64,000 nt of DNA from positions 86,229-150,228 of the forward strand of contig NZ_LQPE01000038.1 in assembly GCF_002101735.1 (NCBI RefSeq), written 5' to 3'. Source of the stretch: Mycobacterium kyorinense (GTDB lineage: Bacteria > Actinomycetota > Actinomycetes > Mycobacteriales > Mycobacteriaceae). A model generated the notes under the pieces. It was not told the origin of the DNA. It made no database searches and worked only from the letters and a program-made list of their open reading frames with translations. Below, in pieces: positions 35,827 through 46,340 of the stretch (within the stretch, counting starts at the first letter, position 1; each line of letters begins with the position of its first letter). The translations under genes and the position numbers were made by a program.

Positions 35827-37686
35827 ATGACCGATCCGCATGTCGTTATCACCCGATTGTCTGCTGACTTCGAGTCGATCTCGCGGCAGATGTCACGAGT
35901 CTCGACGGACCTGGCCGAACTCGACCGCTACTTCGCGTCGTGGGCGGCCGGCCCGCAGTCGACGCCTGCCCCGACGCCGTCCCCGGTCGCGCCCGCACTC
36001 ACCTCGCCGGCGACACCACCAGCCCCGGCCAAGCCCCGGTCCACACCACCGCCCGCCGCTACCCGGCCGGCGCAGGCGCAGCGCACAGAACCACCGCCGC
36101 CACCGGGCTGGCTGCCGCCGAGCACCCGCACACCGTGGGAGCCGCGGGAGTGGCGGCTCCCGGATTCGGCTCTGATCGGCAAGATCCTCGCGGTCGCCGG
36201 GGTGGCCGTCACGTTGGTCGGTGTCGTGCTGCTGCTGGTTTTAGCCGCCAAGGCCGGCCTGCTGAGCCCGCAGATCAGGGTGGCCGGCGGCGGCGCGCTT
36301 GCGGTCGCACTAGTGACGGTCGGCGCCCGGCTGCACAGCCGGCCGGGTGGGCGCGTCGGCGCGATCGCGCTGGCCGCCACCGGTATTGCGACTGGCTACC
36401 TCGACGTCATCGCCGTGACCACGATCTACCGCTGGGTGCCGGCCGCGGCCGGGCTGGCGATCGCCGCCGCCGTGGGCGGTGCAGGCCTGGCTCTGGCGCG
36501 GAGGTGGGACTCCGAACACCTCGGATTGCTGGTAGTCGTCCCGTTGATCGGCCTGGCGCCCGCCATCACGCACGGCGTCGATCTCATGGTCATCGGTTTC
36601 ATGCTCGCCCTGTCGGTGGCGGCCCTGGCGGTGCAGTGGGGCAAGGACTGGATCTGGATGTACGCCGCGCGCATCGCCGCCCCCACCGTGCCTGCGCTGA
36701 TCGCCCTTGCCACGATCGGCGCCGACGACCCGTGGCTGGTGGGCGTGGCCTGCGGCCTGGCCGCGCTGCTGGCCATCGTGTCCGGGCTCGCGCTCGCGTC
36801 CACCATCACCAACACGACCGCGCTCGCTGTTTTGGCGGCGGTGGGAACCCTGCCGGTGCTGGCCTGCGGCGTGGCGGTCGACCGCGTGCTGGCCACGCTG
36901 TTGACCGCCAGCCTCGCCGCGGGCCTGCTCGCACTGGTCGTGCTGGGCCGCGAACTGCCCCGCATCGTCGTGCAGGTCTGGTCAGTGCTGTCCGCAGCGT
37001 CGGCGCTCATCGCAGTCACCACCGCGTTCAACGGCTACCTCGAAGCGCCAGTGCTGCTGGCGATGGCCATCGTTGTCGCGGTCGCGGGCCGGCGCGACGC
37101 GATCGCCCGTTGGGTGGCAGCAGGATTCGGCTTTTTCGGCCTGGCCGCATACCTGCACTACGCCCCGCCGGGCAACCTGTTGACGGGCACCACGGTGCCG
37201 ACCTCGGTCGCGGTCGCCACGCTGGTCACCAGCCTGCTGGTGATCGCCTATGTGGCGGCCATGGCGCCGGTGCACACCCTGATCGACGCACGCGATCCCG
37301 ACCTCACCCGGCTGCTGGCCATCGCCGGCGCAGCGCAACTCGTCTACGCCGTCACCATGTTCACCGTGACCGCCGGCGTCCTGATCGGCGGCACCAGCGA
37401 CGGGTTCCTGGCCGGGCACATGGCGGCCACGATCTGCTGGATCGCCATGGCCGCCACGCTTTTCGGCTACGCGCGCCGAGTGTCGAACCAGAGGCGGGCG
37501 ATCGCGGTGATCGGCGCTCTGGCGCTGACCGCAGCAGCCACGGCCAAGCTGTTCCTGTTCGATCTGGGCACTCTCGACGGCATCTTCCGGGTGACCGCCT
37601 TCATCGTCGTGGGCCTGGTGCTGCTCGCCATGGGCACCGGTTACGCCCGCTCCCTGGCCCAGCGCGACCGCAGTCTCCAACACTGA
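35827..37686 (+). CDS. DUF2339-type polytopic membrane protein
   Basis: 619 aa from the ATG at 35827 (a TTG seven codons earlier is possible). The N-terminal 115 residues are a coiled stretch (FESISRQMSRVSTDLAELDR) plus a Pro/Ala/Thr-rich linker. Some 14-16 hydrophobic segments follow, with the DUF2339 entry EWRLPDSALIGKILAVAGV. The family is of unknown function. It follows the two-component system by 62 bases in the same direction, and the acyltransferase follows 46 bases later. Confidence 0.78.
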   Translation: MTDPHVVITRLSADFESISRQMSRVSTDLAELDRYFASWAAGPQSTPAPTPSPVAPALTSPATPPAPAKPRSTPPPAATRPAQAQRTEPPPPPGWLPPSTRTPWEPREWRLPDSALIGKILAVAGVAVTLVGVVLLLVLAAKAGLLSPQIRVAGGGALAVALVTVGARLHSRPGGRVGAIALAATGIATGYLDVIAVTTIYRWVPAAAGLAIAAAVGGAGLALARRWDSEHLGLLVVVPLIGLAPAITHGVDLMVIGFMLALSVAALAVQWGKDWIWMYAARIAAPTVPALIALATIGADDPWLVGVACGLAALLAIVSGLALASTITNTTALAVLAAVGTLPVLACGVAVDRVLATLLTASLAAGLLALVVLGRELPRIVVQVWSVLSAASALIAVTTAFNGYLEAPVLLAMAIVVAVAGRRDAIARWVAAGFGFFGLAAYLHYAPPGNLLTGTTVPTSVAVATLVTSLLVIAYVAAMAPVHTLIDARDPDLTRLLAIAGAAQLVYAVTMFTVTAGVLIGGTSDGFLAGHMAATICWIAMAATLFGYARRVSNQRRAIAVIGALALTAAATAKLFLFDLGTLDGIFRVTAFIVVGLVLLAMGTGYARSLAQRDRSLQH

Positions 37687-37732
37687 CTCACCACCGCGAA
37701 AACCGCTTCACCGAAAGGAATCTGAACACACC

Positions 37733-39037
37733 ATGACAACGTTGACTGGACTTCCCACACCCGACGAGCTGGCGGCCGCCACCCCGGCCGGGCGCGACCG
37801 CGCACTAGACGTCATCCGCATCACGTCGCTGATCGCAGTAGTTGCCGGCCACACCGTCATGGCGATCAGCACCATCCGCGGCGGCGTGCTCATCTGGGAC
37901 AACCTGCTCACCAAATCCGTTGTATTCCAAGCCTTGACGTGGGTCTTCCAGATCATGCCGCTGTTCTTCTTCGCCGGCGCCGCCGCATGCCTGACGTCCT
38001 GGCAGCCCGGCACGAACTGGGGCAACTGGCTGATGACACGTTGCACGCGACTGTTCCGGCCGGTGTTCTACTACCTCGGGTTCTGGGCGATCGCGCTGAC
38101 CGCCCTGCATCTTGTTCTGCCCCAACACGTCTACGACCCGATCGCCGGTGTCAGCACCCAGGCGCTGTGGTTCCTCGGCGCCTACGTGTTAGTGCTCGCC
38201 GCCATGCCAGCGCTGTACCGGATCACGACCACCGCCCGCCTGGCCGCCGCTGTGACCGCCGTCTACGGGGCCATCGCCGTCATCGACGTCGTCCGGCTGC
38301 ATTGGCCTGCCGCAACCTCGCTCGGCTATCTGAACCTCGCGGTCTGGTTGATCCCGGCCATGTTCGGCGTCGCCTACCGCCGCCAGCTGCTCACCGGCCG
38401 CACCGCCCTCATGGTCGCTGCCGCGGTGTTCGCGGTGAACGCCGCCCTGGTGTGGTGGGGGCCGTACCAGGTGAGCATGGTCGGCACCGGCGACCACCAC
38501 CTGTCCAACACCAGCCCACCGTCGCTGCTGATGGCCGGCCACTCCATCGTGCTGAGCCTCGTGGCGATCGCCGCCGCCCCGGCGATCAGCCGGTGGGCGC
38601 AGCGGCCACGCGTGTGGTGGTGGACAGCGCTCGGCAATTCCGGTGCCATGACGCTCTATTTGTGGCATATCCCCGCACTGCTGGGCATCCATCTGCTCTT
38701 CGACGAGCTCGGCCTGCCCCGCTACCCCGGCCAGCCCCATTTCGCCGTGGTCACCGTCGCGCAGCTGCTGCTGATGGCCGGCGTCGTCGCAACCCTGTTC
38801 ATCGCACTACGGCCCTTGGAAAACAACCCTCTGCCAGGCTGGGACCGCGCCGCGCCCGTCAAGACCGCCGGGCGCGGCCGGGTAATCGGCGCGCTGCTGT
38901 GCGTAGCCGGGGCCGCGACATTGGTGTCGATCCACTGGGGCCTCAAAGATGTCGGCCTGTACTTCCAAGCCACCACCGTGACCGCGCTCATCGCCGCCCG
39001 AGCCCTCGCGCCGACGCGGCCCCACATCAAGCTCTGA
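37733..39037 (+). CDS. Acyltransferase-3 family integral membrane protein
   Basis: 434 aa with about ten membrane helices. The N-terminus has RALDVIRITSLIAVVAGHTV with the catalytic-type His of the acyltransferase 3/OafA family, then FFFAGAAACLTSW and MTLYLWHIPALLGIHLLF late in the protein. These enzymes acylate sugars or other surface molecules across the membrane. A good GAAAGGA site precedes the ATG at 37733. It is convergent with mshC. I do not recall this gene at this position in M. tuberculosis. Confidence 0.83.
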   Translation: MTTLTGLPTPDELAAATPAGRDRALDVIRITSLIAVVAGHTVMAISTIRGGVLIWDNLLTKSVVFQALTWVFQIMPLFFFAGAAACLTSWQPGTNWGNWLMTRCTRLFRPVFYYLGFWAIALTALHLVLPQHVYDPIAGVSTQALWFLGAYVLVLAAMPALYRITTTARLAAAVTAVYGAIAVIDVVRLHWPAATSLGYLNLAVWLIPAMFGVAYRRQLLTGRTALMVAAAVFAVNAALVWWGPYQVSMVGTGDHHLSNTSPPSLLMAGHSIVLSLVAIAAAPAISRWAQRPRVWWWTALGNSGAMTLYLWHIPALLGIHLLFDELGLPRYPGQPHFAVVTVAQLLLMAGVVATLFIALRPLENNPLPGWDRAAPVKTAGRGRVIGALLCVAGAATLVSIHWGLKDVGLYFQATTVTALIAARALAPTRPHIKL

Positions 39038-39054
39038 CGCAGCCACGGCGAGCG

Positions 39055-40290
39055 CTAAAGCTGCACGCCGAGCAAGGCGTCCACCGCGGTCGCCACCGCC
39101 TGCGGCGCGGCGGCGTCGTGGCCGCCGTAGTCGAGCGCGTCGGTGACCCAACCGTCAACGGCGGCAAGGGCTTTCGGGGTATCCAAATCGTCGGCCAGAT
39201 AATGGCGCAGCCGAGCGATGGTGTCGGCGGCGTCCGGGCCGGCCGACAGCGCGGTCGCAGACCGCCACCGGTGCAGCCGCGCTGTGGCCTCGTCGAGCAA
39301 CTGGGTGGTCCAGTAGCGGTCGGCACGGTAATGCCCGGCCAAAAGCCCCAGCCGGACCGCCGACGGCTCGACACCCTGGGCGCGCAGCGCCGACACCAGC
39401 ACCAGGTTGCCGCGGCTTTTGGACATCTTGTGGCCGTCCCAGCCGATCATGCCGGCGTGCACGTAGTGGCGGGCGAAACGCCGCTCGCCGCTGACACATT
39501 CGGCGTGCGCGGCGGTGAACTCGTGATGCGGGAAGATCAGGTCGGTGCCGCCGCCCTGGATGTCCAGCCCGGTGCCGATGCGGCTGAGCGCGATCGCCGC
39601 GCACTCCACATGCCAGCCCGGCCGGCCGGGGCCGAAAGGCGAGTCCCAACTGGGCTCGCCCGGGCGGGCGGCCCGCCACATCAGCGCGTCGAGCGGGTCC
39701 GTTTTGCCGGGCCGGTCCGGGTCGCCGCCGCGTTCGGCGAACAAGGCCAGCATGGTGTCGCGGTCGTAGCCGGACTCATAGCCGAATTGCAGTGTGGCGT
39801 CGGCGCGGAAGTAGACGTCGGGATAGTCGCCGTCGACAAGGTAGGCCGCCCCCGACGCCAGCATCTTCTCGACGAGTTCGACGACCTCTTCGATGGCCTC
39901 GGTCGCCGCGACGTACTCGCGCGGCGGCAACACCCGCAGCGCCGCCATGTCGTCGCGGAACAGCGTGACCTCCCGCGCCGCGAGGTCACGCCAGTCGACC
40001 CCGTCGCGTTCGGCCCGCTCGAACAGCGGGTCGTCGACGTCGGTGACGTTCTGCACGTAGTGCACGTCGTGCCCGAGATCCAGCCACAGCCGGTGGATCA
40101 GGTCGAATGCCAGATACGTGGCGGCATGCCCGAGATGCGTGGCGTCATACGGGGTGATGCCGCAGACGTACATGCTGGCCGTGGGTCCGGCGGCCACCGG
40201 GCGAACTTGGCGGTCGGAGGTGTCGTAGAGCCGTAGCTCCGGCCCTCGTCCCGGCAGCGCCGGCGGCGGTACCGAAGGCCACGACTGCAT
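39055..40290 (-). CDS. mshC: MshC, L-cysteine:GlcN-Ins ligase (mycothiol synthesis)
   Basis: 411 aa, a cysteinyl-tRNA synthetase homologue that adenylates cysteine and joins it to glucosaminyl-inositol. Motifs include the zinc Cys in [17 protein letters not shown] with the HIGH-like segment, [14 protein letters not shown] (KMSKS loop), and [11 protein letters not shown] and [11 protein letters not shown] zinc ligands. The tRNA-binding C-terminal domain of CysS is absent, as expected for MshC. The frame reaches 40335, but ATG 40290 fits the family. Mycothiol is the main thiol of mycobacteria. Confidence 0.94.
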   Translation of the reverse strand: MQSWPSVPPPALPGRGPELRLYDTSDRQVRPVAAGPTASMYVCGITPYDATHLGHAATYLAFDLIHRLWLDLGHDVHYVQNVTDVDDPLFERAERDGVDWRDLAAREVTLFRDDMAALRVLPPREYVAATEAIEEVVELVEKMLASGAAYLVDGDYPDVYFRADATLQFGYESGYDRDTMLALFAERGGDPDRPGKTDPLDALMWRAARPGEPSWDSPFGPGRPGWHVECAAIALSRIGTGLDIQGGGTDLIFPHHEFTAAHAECVSGERRFARHYVHAGMIGWDGHKMSKSRGNLVLVSALRAQGVEPSAVRLGLLAGHYRADRYWTTQLLDEATARLHRWRSATALSAGPDAADTIARLRHYLADDLDTPKALAAVDGWVTDALDYGGHDAAAPQAVATAVDALLGVQL

Positions 40291-40338
40291 ACCGTCGACT
40301 TTAAGCGTCGGGTCAGCCCGCCAACCGGATGGCACCCG

Positions 40339-41124
40339 CTACGCCGCGCTTGCAATCGCCGCCAGCAGCACGTCGGCCAGCTCGGGGCGGCACATCAGGA
40401 AGTCGGGCAGATACGGGTCGGGCCGGTTGTAGATCAGCTCGGAGCCGTCGAGGCGCGACGCGTGCAAACCCGCCGCCAGCACCACGCCCGCCGGCGCGGC
40501 CGAGTCCCACTCCCACTGCCCGCCGGCGTGGACGTAGGCGTCGACGTCGCCGCGCACCACCGCCATCGCCTTGGCCCCGGCCGAGCCGATCGGCACCACC
40601 TCGACGTCGAGCCGCTCCACCAGCCGGCACAGCACCGCGGGCGGCCGGGTGGAGCTGGCGGTGATCCGGATCGGCCCCGAATGGAGCGACGCGTCGATGC
40701 GGACGGTGTCGCTGCGGTACAACTCGCCCATCGCGGGCAGCGCCACCGCGGCGTCGGTGATGGCCCCTTGTGGGCCGCCATCGCGCCGCCACAACGCCAC
40801 GTGCACGGCCCAGTCGTCGCGGCCGGGCGTCGAGAACTCGCGGGTGCCGTCCACCGGGTCGACGATCCACACCCGGTCGGCCCGCAACCGGGTCAGGTCG
40901 TCGTAAGCCTCTTCGGACAGCACCGCATCGCCCGGCCGCTCGGCGCGCAGCCGTCGCAGCAGCAGCGTGTTGGCGTACGCATCGCCGGCATCGCCGAGCC
41001 GCCAGGGATACTCGAACCCGACCTCGTCGCGCACCGCCAGCAGCAGCCGCCCGGCGTCGGCGGCCAGGTCGGCGGCCAGCGCCGCGTCGGTCAACTCCGG
41101 GCTCACCCGGTCCAGTATTGCCAA
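40339..41124 (-). CDS. cysQ: CysQ, 3'-phosphoadenosine 5'-phosphate phosphatase
   Basis: 261 aa inositol monophosphatase-fold enzyme that dephosphorylates PAP/PAPS or related phosphates in sulfate assimilation. Metal-site motifs are [11 protein letters not shown] and [13 protein letters not shown], with a late [18 protein letters not shown]. Slightly shorter than M. tuberculosis CysQ. It lies directly upstream of mshC on the minus strand, as in M. tuberculosis. A DUF2505 gene ends three bases before its start codon. Confidence 0.92.
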   Translation of the reverse strand: MAILDRVSPELTDAALAADLAADAGRLLLAVRDEVGFEYPWRLGDAGDAYANTLLLRRLRAERPGDAVLSEEAYDDLTRLRADRVWIVDPVDGTREFSTPGRDDWAVHVALWRRDGGPQGAITDAAVALPAMGELYRSDTVRIDASLHSGPIRITASSTRPPAVLCRLVERLDVEVVPIGSAGAKAMAVVRGDVDAYVHAGGQWEWDSAAPAGVVLAAGLHASRLDGSELIYNRPDPYLPDFLMCRPELADVLLAAIASAA

Positions 41125-41127
41125 TGC

Positions 41128-41631
41128 TCAGCGGTTTTCCGCAATCCAGTCGCTGGTGAAGCCCAGCGTCGCGGTGATCCCTTCGCCGAGTTGGTCGCCG
41201 ATCATGTTCTCGATCTGTCTTCCGACCAACGGGACTTTGACCGCTACGGTCACGGTGACCCTCAGCTGTGAACCGCTGTGCACCGGCACCAGCAACGCCT
41301 CGGCGAACGCCGACATCCGCAGGCCGCGAACGGCCACGTCGACCTCTCCGCGCACCTGATCGTCGCCGATCCGGCTCCACACCTCGTTGTGCACCATCCG
41401 CAGGTCCCCGCGCTGCAAATGGGCAATCGGCTTGGGCAGCTGGCCGCGGACCAGGCCGATCGTGACCCCGACTTGCACGCGGCCGGCCGGATCGACGACC
41501 AGCGACTCGAGCCTGGCGGCGTCTTTGGCGGCGGCCAGCCTCGCCCGCCAGTAACTCTCGTCGCCGAACGCCGCCAGGATCTCGTCGACGCCCGCCGGGG
41601 ACTCCGCCGACGTTTCGAATGAACGCGCCAT
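41128..41631 (-). CDS. DUF2505 protein
   Basis: 167 aa. SRPBCC/START-like fold of DUF2505: MARSFETSAESPAGVDEILA at the N-terminus, then alternating strands (VTIGLVRGQLPKPIAHLQRG) and a final amphipathic helix (NMIGDQLGEGITATLGFTSD). The family is common in actinobacteria and may bind lipids; function is unknown. Coupled in a tight minus-strand run between the SCO1664-like gene (one base gap) and cysQ (three-base gap). Confidence 0.8.
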   Translation of the reverse strand: MARSFETSAESPAGVDEILAAFGDESYWRARLAAAKDAARLESLVVDPAGRVQVGVTIGLVRGQLPKPIAHLQRGDLRMVHNEVWSRIGDDQVRGEVDVAVRGLRMSAFAEALLVPVHSGSQLRVTVTVAVKVPLVGRQIENMIGDQLGEGITATLGFTSDWIAENR

Positions 41632-41632
41632 C

Positions 41633-42448
41633 TCAGAACGCCGGCCAGGGAATGGGACGATGCCGGTCCGGGCTGGGCATCACCGGGTTGTCGAGTAGCG
41701 CGCGGGCCCGCAGCCGCAACGCGGCGATCTCGGCGGCGGTGATGTGCTCGGCCAGCTGGTCGCACAGCGGTCCGTTGAGGGCGTCGACCAGGCGGGCCAC
41801 GGCGTCCAGCGTGTCGTCGTCGACGGGCTTGCCGGCCCAGCCCCACAGCACCGTGCGCAGTTTGTCCTGCACGTGCAGACACACCCCGTGGTCGACGCCG
41901 TAGACGTCGCCGTCGACGCCGCGCAGGACGTGCCCGCCCTTGCGGTCGGCGTTGTTGACCAGGATGTCGAACACCGCCATCCGCCACAGCCGGATGTCGT
42001 CGGCGTGGACCAGGGTGACTTCGTCGCCGGCGTAGTCATATGCCCGCAGCACCGGCAGATAGCCGGGCGGCAACTTGTCGGCCGGGACGAGGTCGACCAG
42101 ATCCGGGCCCGGCGCAGGGTCTGACCCGGGCGCGTCGCCGGGCTGGTCGACCCAGCGCTGCAGCATGCCGGGACCGGCCGGCCCGTAACGAATGATGGTG
42201 TACGGCACGATGTTCCAGCCCAGCTGCGCCGAAACCAGGTAGGCGCCGAGTTCGCGCCCGGCCAGCGTGCCATCGGGGAAATCCCACAGCGGCTGCTCGC
42301 CGGCGACCGGCTTGTAGACGCAGTGCACACTGCGCTCCCCCAGCGTCGCTTCGCACAGGAAGGTGGCGTTGCTGGCCGAGCGGATGCGTCCGAGGACGGT
42401 CAGCTCGCCGCGCCGCAACACCTCACGATCGTCAGCCCTCGACGTCAT
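41633..42448 (-). CDS. SCO1664-family (PI3/PI4-kinase-like) protein
   Basis: 271 aa, like Rv2133c. The N-terminal KPVAGEQPLWDFPDGTL with an upstream nucleotide-binding strand and VFDILVNNADRKGGHVLRG (catalytic-type H/N/D region), then GVDHGVCLHV (metal Asp), give a kinase-like pattern. The family is conserved next to DUF3090 and a histidine phosphatase in actinobacteria, but the substrate is unknown. The frame is open to 42529; ATG 42448 overlaps the DUF3090 stop by 17 bases, so translation is coupled. Confidence 0.82.
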   Translation of the reverse strand: MTSRADDREVLRRGELTVLGRIRSASNATFLCEATLGERSVHCVYKPVAGEQPLWDFPDGTLAGRELGAYLVSAQLGWNIVPYTIIRYGPAGPGMLQRWVDQPGDAPGSDPAPGPDLVDLVPADKLPPGYLPVLRAYDYAGDEVTLVHADDIRLWRMAVFDILVNNADRKGGHVLRGVDGDVYGVDHGVCLHVQDKLRTVLWGWAGKPVDDDTLDAVARLVDALNGPLCDQLAEHITAAEIAALRLRARALLDNPVMPSPDRHRPIPWPAF

Positions 42449-43019
42449 CGTCAGACCCGAGCAACGCGCTACGCCGGTAGCCGTTGGTGCGCGCACAGAT
42501 GTGTCCGTCCGGGTCCAGCGGTTCGTCACACAGCGGGCAGGGTGGGCGGCCCGCGGAGATGACGAGGTTGGTGCGAGTTGCGAACTGCCGCGCCGACTCC
42601 GGCGTCAGGAACACCCGCACGGCGTCGGGACCCTCGTCGGTGTCGTCGAGCACGACCGACGCGTCGAACTCGGTGTCGGTGACGGCCAGCAGCTCCACCA
42701 CGACGGTCTGCGCCTCGGAATCCCAGCCGAGGCCCATTGTGCCGACCCGGAATTCGGCGTCGACCGGGGTGATCAACGGGCTGAGATCCTCGACCTCGGT
42801 GGTCTCCGGCGGCACCGGGGTGCCGAAGCGACGGTTGACCTCGAGCAGCAGCGCACCGATGCGCTCGGCGAGCACCGCGACTTGCTGCTTTTCCAGTACC
42901 ACCGACACCACACGCGAGTCGCCGACCGCTTGCAGGTAAAACGTCCGGTTGCCGGGCTGGCCGACGGTCCCGGCGACGAAGCGGTCGGGTGTGCGGAAGA
43001 CGTGAATTGCGCGGGCCAT
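42432..43019 (-). CDS. DUF3090 zinc-ribbon protein (Rv2134c-like)
   Basis: 195 aa, equal to Rv2134c. The DUF3090 domain covers about 1-165 (RAIHVFRTPDRFVAGTVGQP). The C-terminus has a Cys-rich knuckle, CPLCDEPLDPDGHICARTNG, probably zinc-binding. Upstream codons to 43031 are in frame, but ATG 43019 (MARAIHVF) is the family start. It is linked to the SCO1664-like and phosphatase genes in many actinobacteria; function unknown. Confidence 0.86.
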   Translation of the reverse strand: MARAIHVFRTPDRFVAGTVGQPGNRTFYLQAVGDSRVVSVVLEKQQVAVLAERIGALLLEVNRRFGTPVPPETTEVEDLSPLITPVDAEFRVGTMGLGWDSEAQTVVVELLAVTDTEFDASVVLDDTDEGPDAVRVFLTPESARQFATRTNLVISAGRPPCPLCDEPLDPDGHICARTNGYRRSALLGSDDDVEG

Positions 43020-43064
43020 GGCATCTCCCAAAATACCGGCTACTGGCGCTATGCCGTAATGCCT

Positions 43065-43757
43065 TCAGTCGGTGGAGCCGCCGACCACCGCGTCGCTCGG
43101 CGGTGCTTCGCCGTCCGGTGACGGCGGCGCCGTCAGCGCGGACGTCAGCCGGGCGCCGGTGTGGTTGACGTGCATCACGAACGGGCGTAACTGCGTGTAG
43201 CGAATCACACTCATCGACGCCGGATCGGCGGTGACGCGCTGGAACCCGTCCAGGTGCAGACCCAGCGCGTCGGCGACGACAGCCTTGATCACGTCGCCGT
43301 GGGTGCAGGCCAGCCACAGCGCGTCGCCGCCGTGCTCGTCGGCCAGCCGCCGGTCGTGATCACGCACTGCGGCCACCGCGCGCGTCTGCACCTGTGCCAA
43401 GCCCTCGCCGCCCGGGAACACCGCCGCGCTGGGGTGCGCCTGCACCACCGCCCACAGCGGCTCCTTGGTCAGGTCGGCGATCTTGCTGCCGGTCCATTCG
43501 CCGTAGTCGACCTCCGAAAGCCGTTCGTCGATGACGGGCTGCAGGCCCAGCGCCCCGGCCAGCGGTTCGATCGTGCGCCGGCAGCGCAGCAGCGGCGAGG
43601 ACACCACCGCGCGGATCGGCAGCCCGGCGAGCCGGTCGATCAGGCCATCGGCTTGCTCGCGGCCCTTGTCGTCGAGGTCGACGCCTTCGGAACGGCCGGC
43701 CAGCACGTGTGCGGTGTTCGAGGTGGATCGCCCGTGCCGCAACAGGATGACGGTCAT
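43065..43757 (-). CDS. Histidine phosphatase (phosphoglycerate mutase-like)
   Basis: 230 aa, like Rv2135c. The catalytic RHG motif is in [12 protein letters not shown], a second Arg in [10 protein letters not shown], the acid in EVDYGEWTG, and the second His in [13 protein letters not shown]. The extended C-terminal tail after residue 200 is Pro/Ser-rich. The substrate is unknown; the family ranges from mutases to broad phosphatases. The start overlaps the uppP stop by four bases. Confidence 0.88.
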   Translation of the reverse strand: MTVILLRHGRSTSNTAHVLAGRSEGVDLDDKGREQADGLIDRLAGLPIRAVVSSPLLRCRRTIEPLAGALGLQPVIDERLSEVDYGEWTGSKIADLTKEPLWAVVQAHPSAAVFPGGEGLAQVQTRAVAAVRDHDRRLADEHGGDALWLACTHGDVIKAVVADALGLHLDGFQRVTADPASMSVIRYTQLRPFVMHVNHTGARLTSALTAPPSPDGEAPPSDAVVGGSTD

Positions 43758-44584
43758 AGGGCCGCCACGGTCCCGGTTGCCAGCAGGATCAGCACCGTCA
43801 CCCCGGCGATTATCCGGTAACCGACAAACCAGTACATGTTGTGACGCACCAGAAACCGCAGGAACCAGGCCACCGCGGAGAGCCCGACGACGAAGGCGAT
43901 GATCGTGGCGACCAACAGCTGCGGGCCGGTGGCGCTCATCCCTTCCCGCACGGGGTGAAAGGCGTCGGGCAGCGAAAACAGCCCCGAGGCGAACACGGCC
44001 GGGATCGCCAGCAGAAAGCCGAACCGCGCGGCCAGTTCGCGCTCGAGACCAAGAAACAGCCCGGCGCTGATCGTGGCCCCGGACCGCGAGACCCCGGGAA
44101 CCAGCGCCAGCGTCTGGGCAAAACCCACGACGACGGCGTCGCGCCAGCTGAGCTGGTCGATGTGGCGGGTCTGGCGGCCGAGGTACTCGGCTGAGGCGAT
44201 CACCGCGGAAAACACCACCAACGCCGTCGCAATCACCCACAGGTTGCGCACTCCGGAGCGGATCTCGTCGGTGAACACCAGGCCCAGCACGCAGATCGGA
44301 ATGGTGCCGATGATCACATACCAGCCCAGCCGGTAGTCGGCGCCGCGGTGTGCCTTGACCACCAAGCCGTCGAACCATGCCCGGACGATGCGCACGATGT
44401 CACGCGCGAAATACACCAATACCGCGGCCTCGGTGCCCAATTGGGTGACGGCGGTGAACGAGGCGCCGGCATCACAGTCGAACATCAGCCGCGAGACGAT
44501 TGCCAGGTGGCCCGAAGACGACACCGGAAGGAACTCGGTCAATCCCTGCACCACGGCCAAAACGATTACCTGCCACCAAGACAT
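43754..44584 (-). CDS. uppP: Undecaprenyl-diphosphatase UppP (BacA)
   Basis: 276 aa integral membrane phosphatase that recycles undecaprenyl pyrophosphate to the monophosphate carrier for peptidoglycan and arabinogalactan synthesis. Motifs are [18 protein letters not shown] (E/Q-rich motif 1) and [19 protein letters not shown] (motif 2). About eight membrane helices. The frame opens six codons earlier (44602), but MSWWQVIVL at 44584 matches the M. tuberculosis start. Overlaps the phosphatase gene and probably leads a run down to cysQ-mshC. Confidence 0.95.
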   Translation of the reverse strand: MSWWQVIVLAVVQGLTEFLPVSSSGHLAIVSRLMFDCDAGASFTAVTQLGTEAAVLVYFARDIVRIVRAWFDGLVVKAHRGADYRLGWYVIIGTIPICVLGLVFTDEIRSGVRNLWVIATALVVFSAVIASAEYLGRQTRHIDQLSWRDAVVVGFAQTLALVPGVSRSGATISAGLFLGLERELAARFGFLLAIPAVFASGLFSLPDAFHPVREGMSATGPQLLVATIIAFVVGLSAVAWFLRFLVRHNMYWFVGYRIIAGVTVLILLATGTVAAL

Positions 44585-44634
44585 CGCCGCCGTCGCAGAC
44601 ACGACGACGACCGTACCTGGTGGGTCCGGCCGGG

Positions 44635-44946
44635 CTAGACGGGCTCGGCGACCGCGACCGAGTCACGCACCGCGGCGGCAAGGCTGCGCTCGTCGGTGAT
44701 GTCGATGTCGACGACGCTTCGCTTGGACTTGGCGATCACGTCCTCGGGCTGCGGGACCGGGCCGCTCAAGCGAGGCCGGTAGACCTCGACCAGCAGCCAG
44801 CGCCGTTCGACGCGAAACGCGAAACTGCGGCCGTCGCCGACATGCCCGAAACCACTTGCGAACGCCCTGGCCGGGAAGACCCCGGTCCACATGTCCTCGA
44901 TCACGAAATCCGTGTCGGCGTAGTGACGGTCTTCGGCGACGGTCAT
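44635..44946 (-). CDS. Conserved hypothetical protein (Rv2137c-like)
   Basis: 103 aa, soluble, no membrane segment. It contains [20 protein letters not shown] and a two-strand [13 protein letters not shown] pattern. It is conserved beside uppP in mycobacteria, but the function is unknown and no catalytic motif is visible. M. tuberculosis annotates a longer form, so an upstream start cannot be excluded. Divergent from lppL with about 120 bases between. Confidence 0.7.
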   Translation of the reverse strand: MTVAEDRHYADTDFVIEDMWTGVFPARAFASGFGHVGDGRSFAFRVERRWLLVEVYRPRLSGPVPQPEDVIAKSKRSVVDIDITDERSLAAAVRDSVAVAEPV

Positions 44947-45067
44947 GCGGCGACCATACCTTCCGAACGAACCGCGGCATCCGCGACGGCGCCGCGTTGC
45001 GACCGGGGATCTTCCCTAGACTCGGAATTCGATCCGGCTACCCGTCGCATACCTCGAGAGTTACCCC

Positions 45068-46084
45068 TTGCCCAGATTTTGTAAACCCGCAGTTCACCGG
45101 CGCGTCGCTGGCCTGCTGGTTTTGACGGGGCTGGTGCTCGGCTGCTCGCCGAGGACGCTGGACGCAGCACCGCCGACGATCCAGCCCGCGCAGCCCGCCG
45201 GGTCCCCGCCCGTGTCCGCGGCTCCGGCCGGCGCTGTGCGAGCACTCGACGGCCGTCCGCGGGCGGCGATCTTCGACGCACGTACCGGCGCGCTGGTGTT
45301 GTTGGGAACCGAGTCCGTCACCCTGCTGGGCGCCGGGCAGGCACCGCCGCGGGTCATCGCGCTGCCCGGCCCGGCGAGCGCGTTGACCGGCGACGGCGCG
45401 GGCAACGCGTACCTGTCCACCCGCGGCGGCTACTTCGTCGTCGACCTGTCCACCGGCCACGTCGCCCGGGTCGACATCGGCGACGCGCGGGACATCGAGT
45501 TCACCGCGATCGCCCGCCGCGCCGACCACAAGCTGGTGCTGGGCACCGCCGACGGCGCGGTCTACACGCTGTCTTCCGAGACAGCGACAGCGAACCGTTC
45601 TAATATCTTGGGTCGCATCGATTCCCTTGTGGCACAAGGCAATACCGTAGTCGCGTTGGACCGGGGACAGACGACGGTCACCACCGTCGACGCCGACGGC
45701 ACCGTGGGGCAGGCGTTACGCGCCGGGCAGGGCGCCACCACGATGGCCGCCGATCCGCTGGGCCGGGTGCTGGTGACCGACACCCGCGGCGGCCAGCTGC
45801 TGGTGTACGGCGTGGACCCGCTGATTTTGCGTCAGGCCTACCCGGTCAAGCAGTCGCCGTACGGTGTGGCCGGGTCGCGCGGGCTGGCCTGGGTGTCACA
45901 AACCGCTGCGAATTTGGTCATTGGTTACGATCTGTCCACCGGAATCCCCGTCGAAAAGGTACGTTACCCAACCGTGCGGCAACCCAACACGCTGGCGTTC
46001 GACGACACGTCGGGCACGCTGTATGTGGTGTCGGGTTCGGGCGCCGGAGTCCAGGTCATCGAGCACGCGGCGGGCCCCCGTTGA
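45068..46084 (+). CDS. lppL: LppL-like lipoprotein, beta-propeller type
   Basis: 338 aa. The signal peptide ends in lipobox VLTGLVLGC near residue 26, giving a lipid-anchored mature protein with a Pro-rich linker ([11 protein letters not shown]) and then repeated strand modules typical of YVTN-like propellers ([37 protein letters not shown]). Orthologue of Rv2138. The only usable start is TTG at 45068 (no ATG or GTG before the hydrophobic core). The stop overlaps the DUF5703 start. Confidence 0.85.
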   Translation: MPRFCKPAVHRRVAGLLVLTGLVLGCSPRTLDAAPPTIQPAQPAGSPPVSAAPAGAVRALDGRPRAAIFDARTGALVLLGTESVTLLGAGQAPPRVIALPGPASALTGDGAGNAYLSTRGGYFVVDLSTGHVARVDIGDARDIEFTAIARRADHKLVLGTADGAVYTLSSETATANRSNILGRIDSLVAQGNTVVALDRGQTTVTTVDADGTVGQALRAGQGATTMAADPLGRVLVTDTRGGQLLVYGVDPLILRQAYPVKQSPYGVAGSRGLAWVSQTAANLVIGYDLSTGIPVEKVRYPTVRQPNTLAFDDTSGTLYVVSGSGAGVQVIEHAAGPR

Positions 46085-46338
46085 GCGCGCCGCGGCGCGG
46101 GCGGTTGCCGGCAGGGTGGGACGCCGAGATGTCCGACGAATACGAGTGGGCACCGCTGCGCCTGCCGCCGGAGGTCACCCGGCTGTCCGCCTCGACCCGG
46201 CTGTCCATCGAAGCGGAGTATCGCGGCTGGGAGCTGACCCGAGTCCGGCTCTACACCGACGGCAGCCGGCGAGTCTTGTTGCGCCGCAAGAAGACTCGCA
46301 TCGAGCAGGGCGGCCGCCCCGACCAGCCCGCGCTTTGA
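46081..46338 (+). CDS. DUF5703 family small protein
   Basis: 85 aa from a TTG at 46081 that overlaps the lppL stop; ATG 46129 is an alternative giving 69 aa. The core [20 protein letters not shown] and [20 protein letters not shown] are the DUF5703 pattern. Its function is unknown, but it sits between lppL and pyrD in the same direction, and its stop overlaps the possible TTG start of pyrD, suggesting one transcript. Confidence 0.72.
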   Translation: MSAPRRGRLPAGWDAEMSDEYEWAPLRLPPEVTRLSASTRLSIEAEYRGWELTRVRLYTDGSRRVLLRRKKTRIEQGGRPDQPAL

Positions 46339-46340
46339 GC

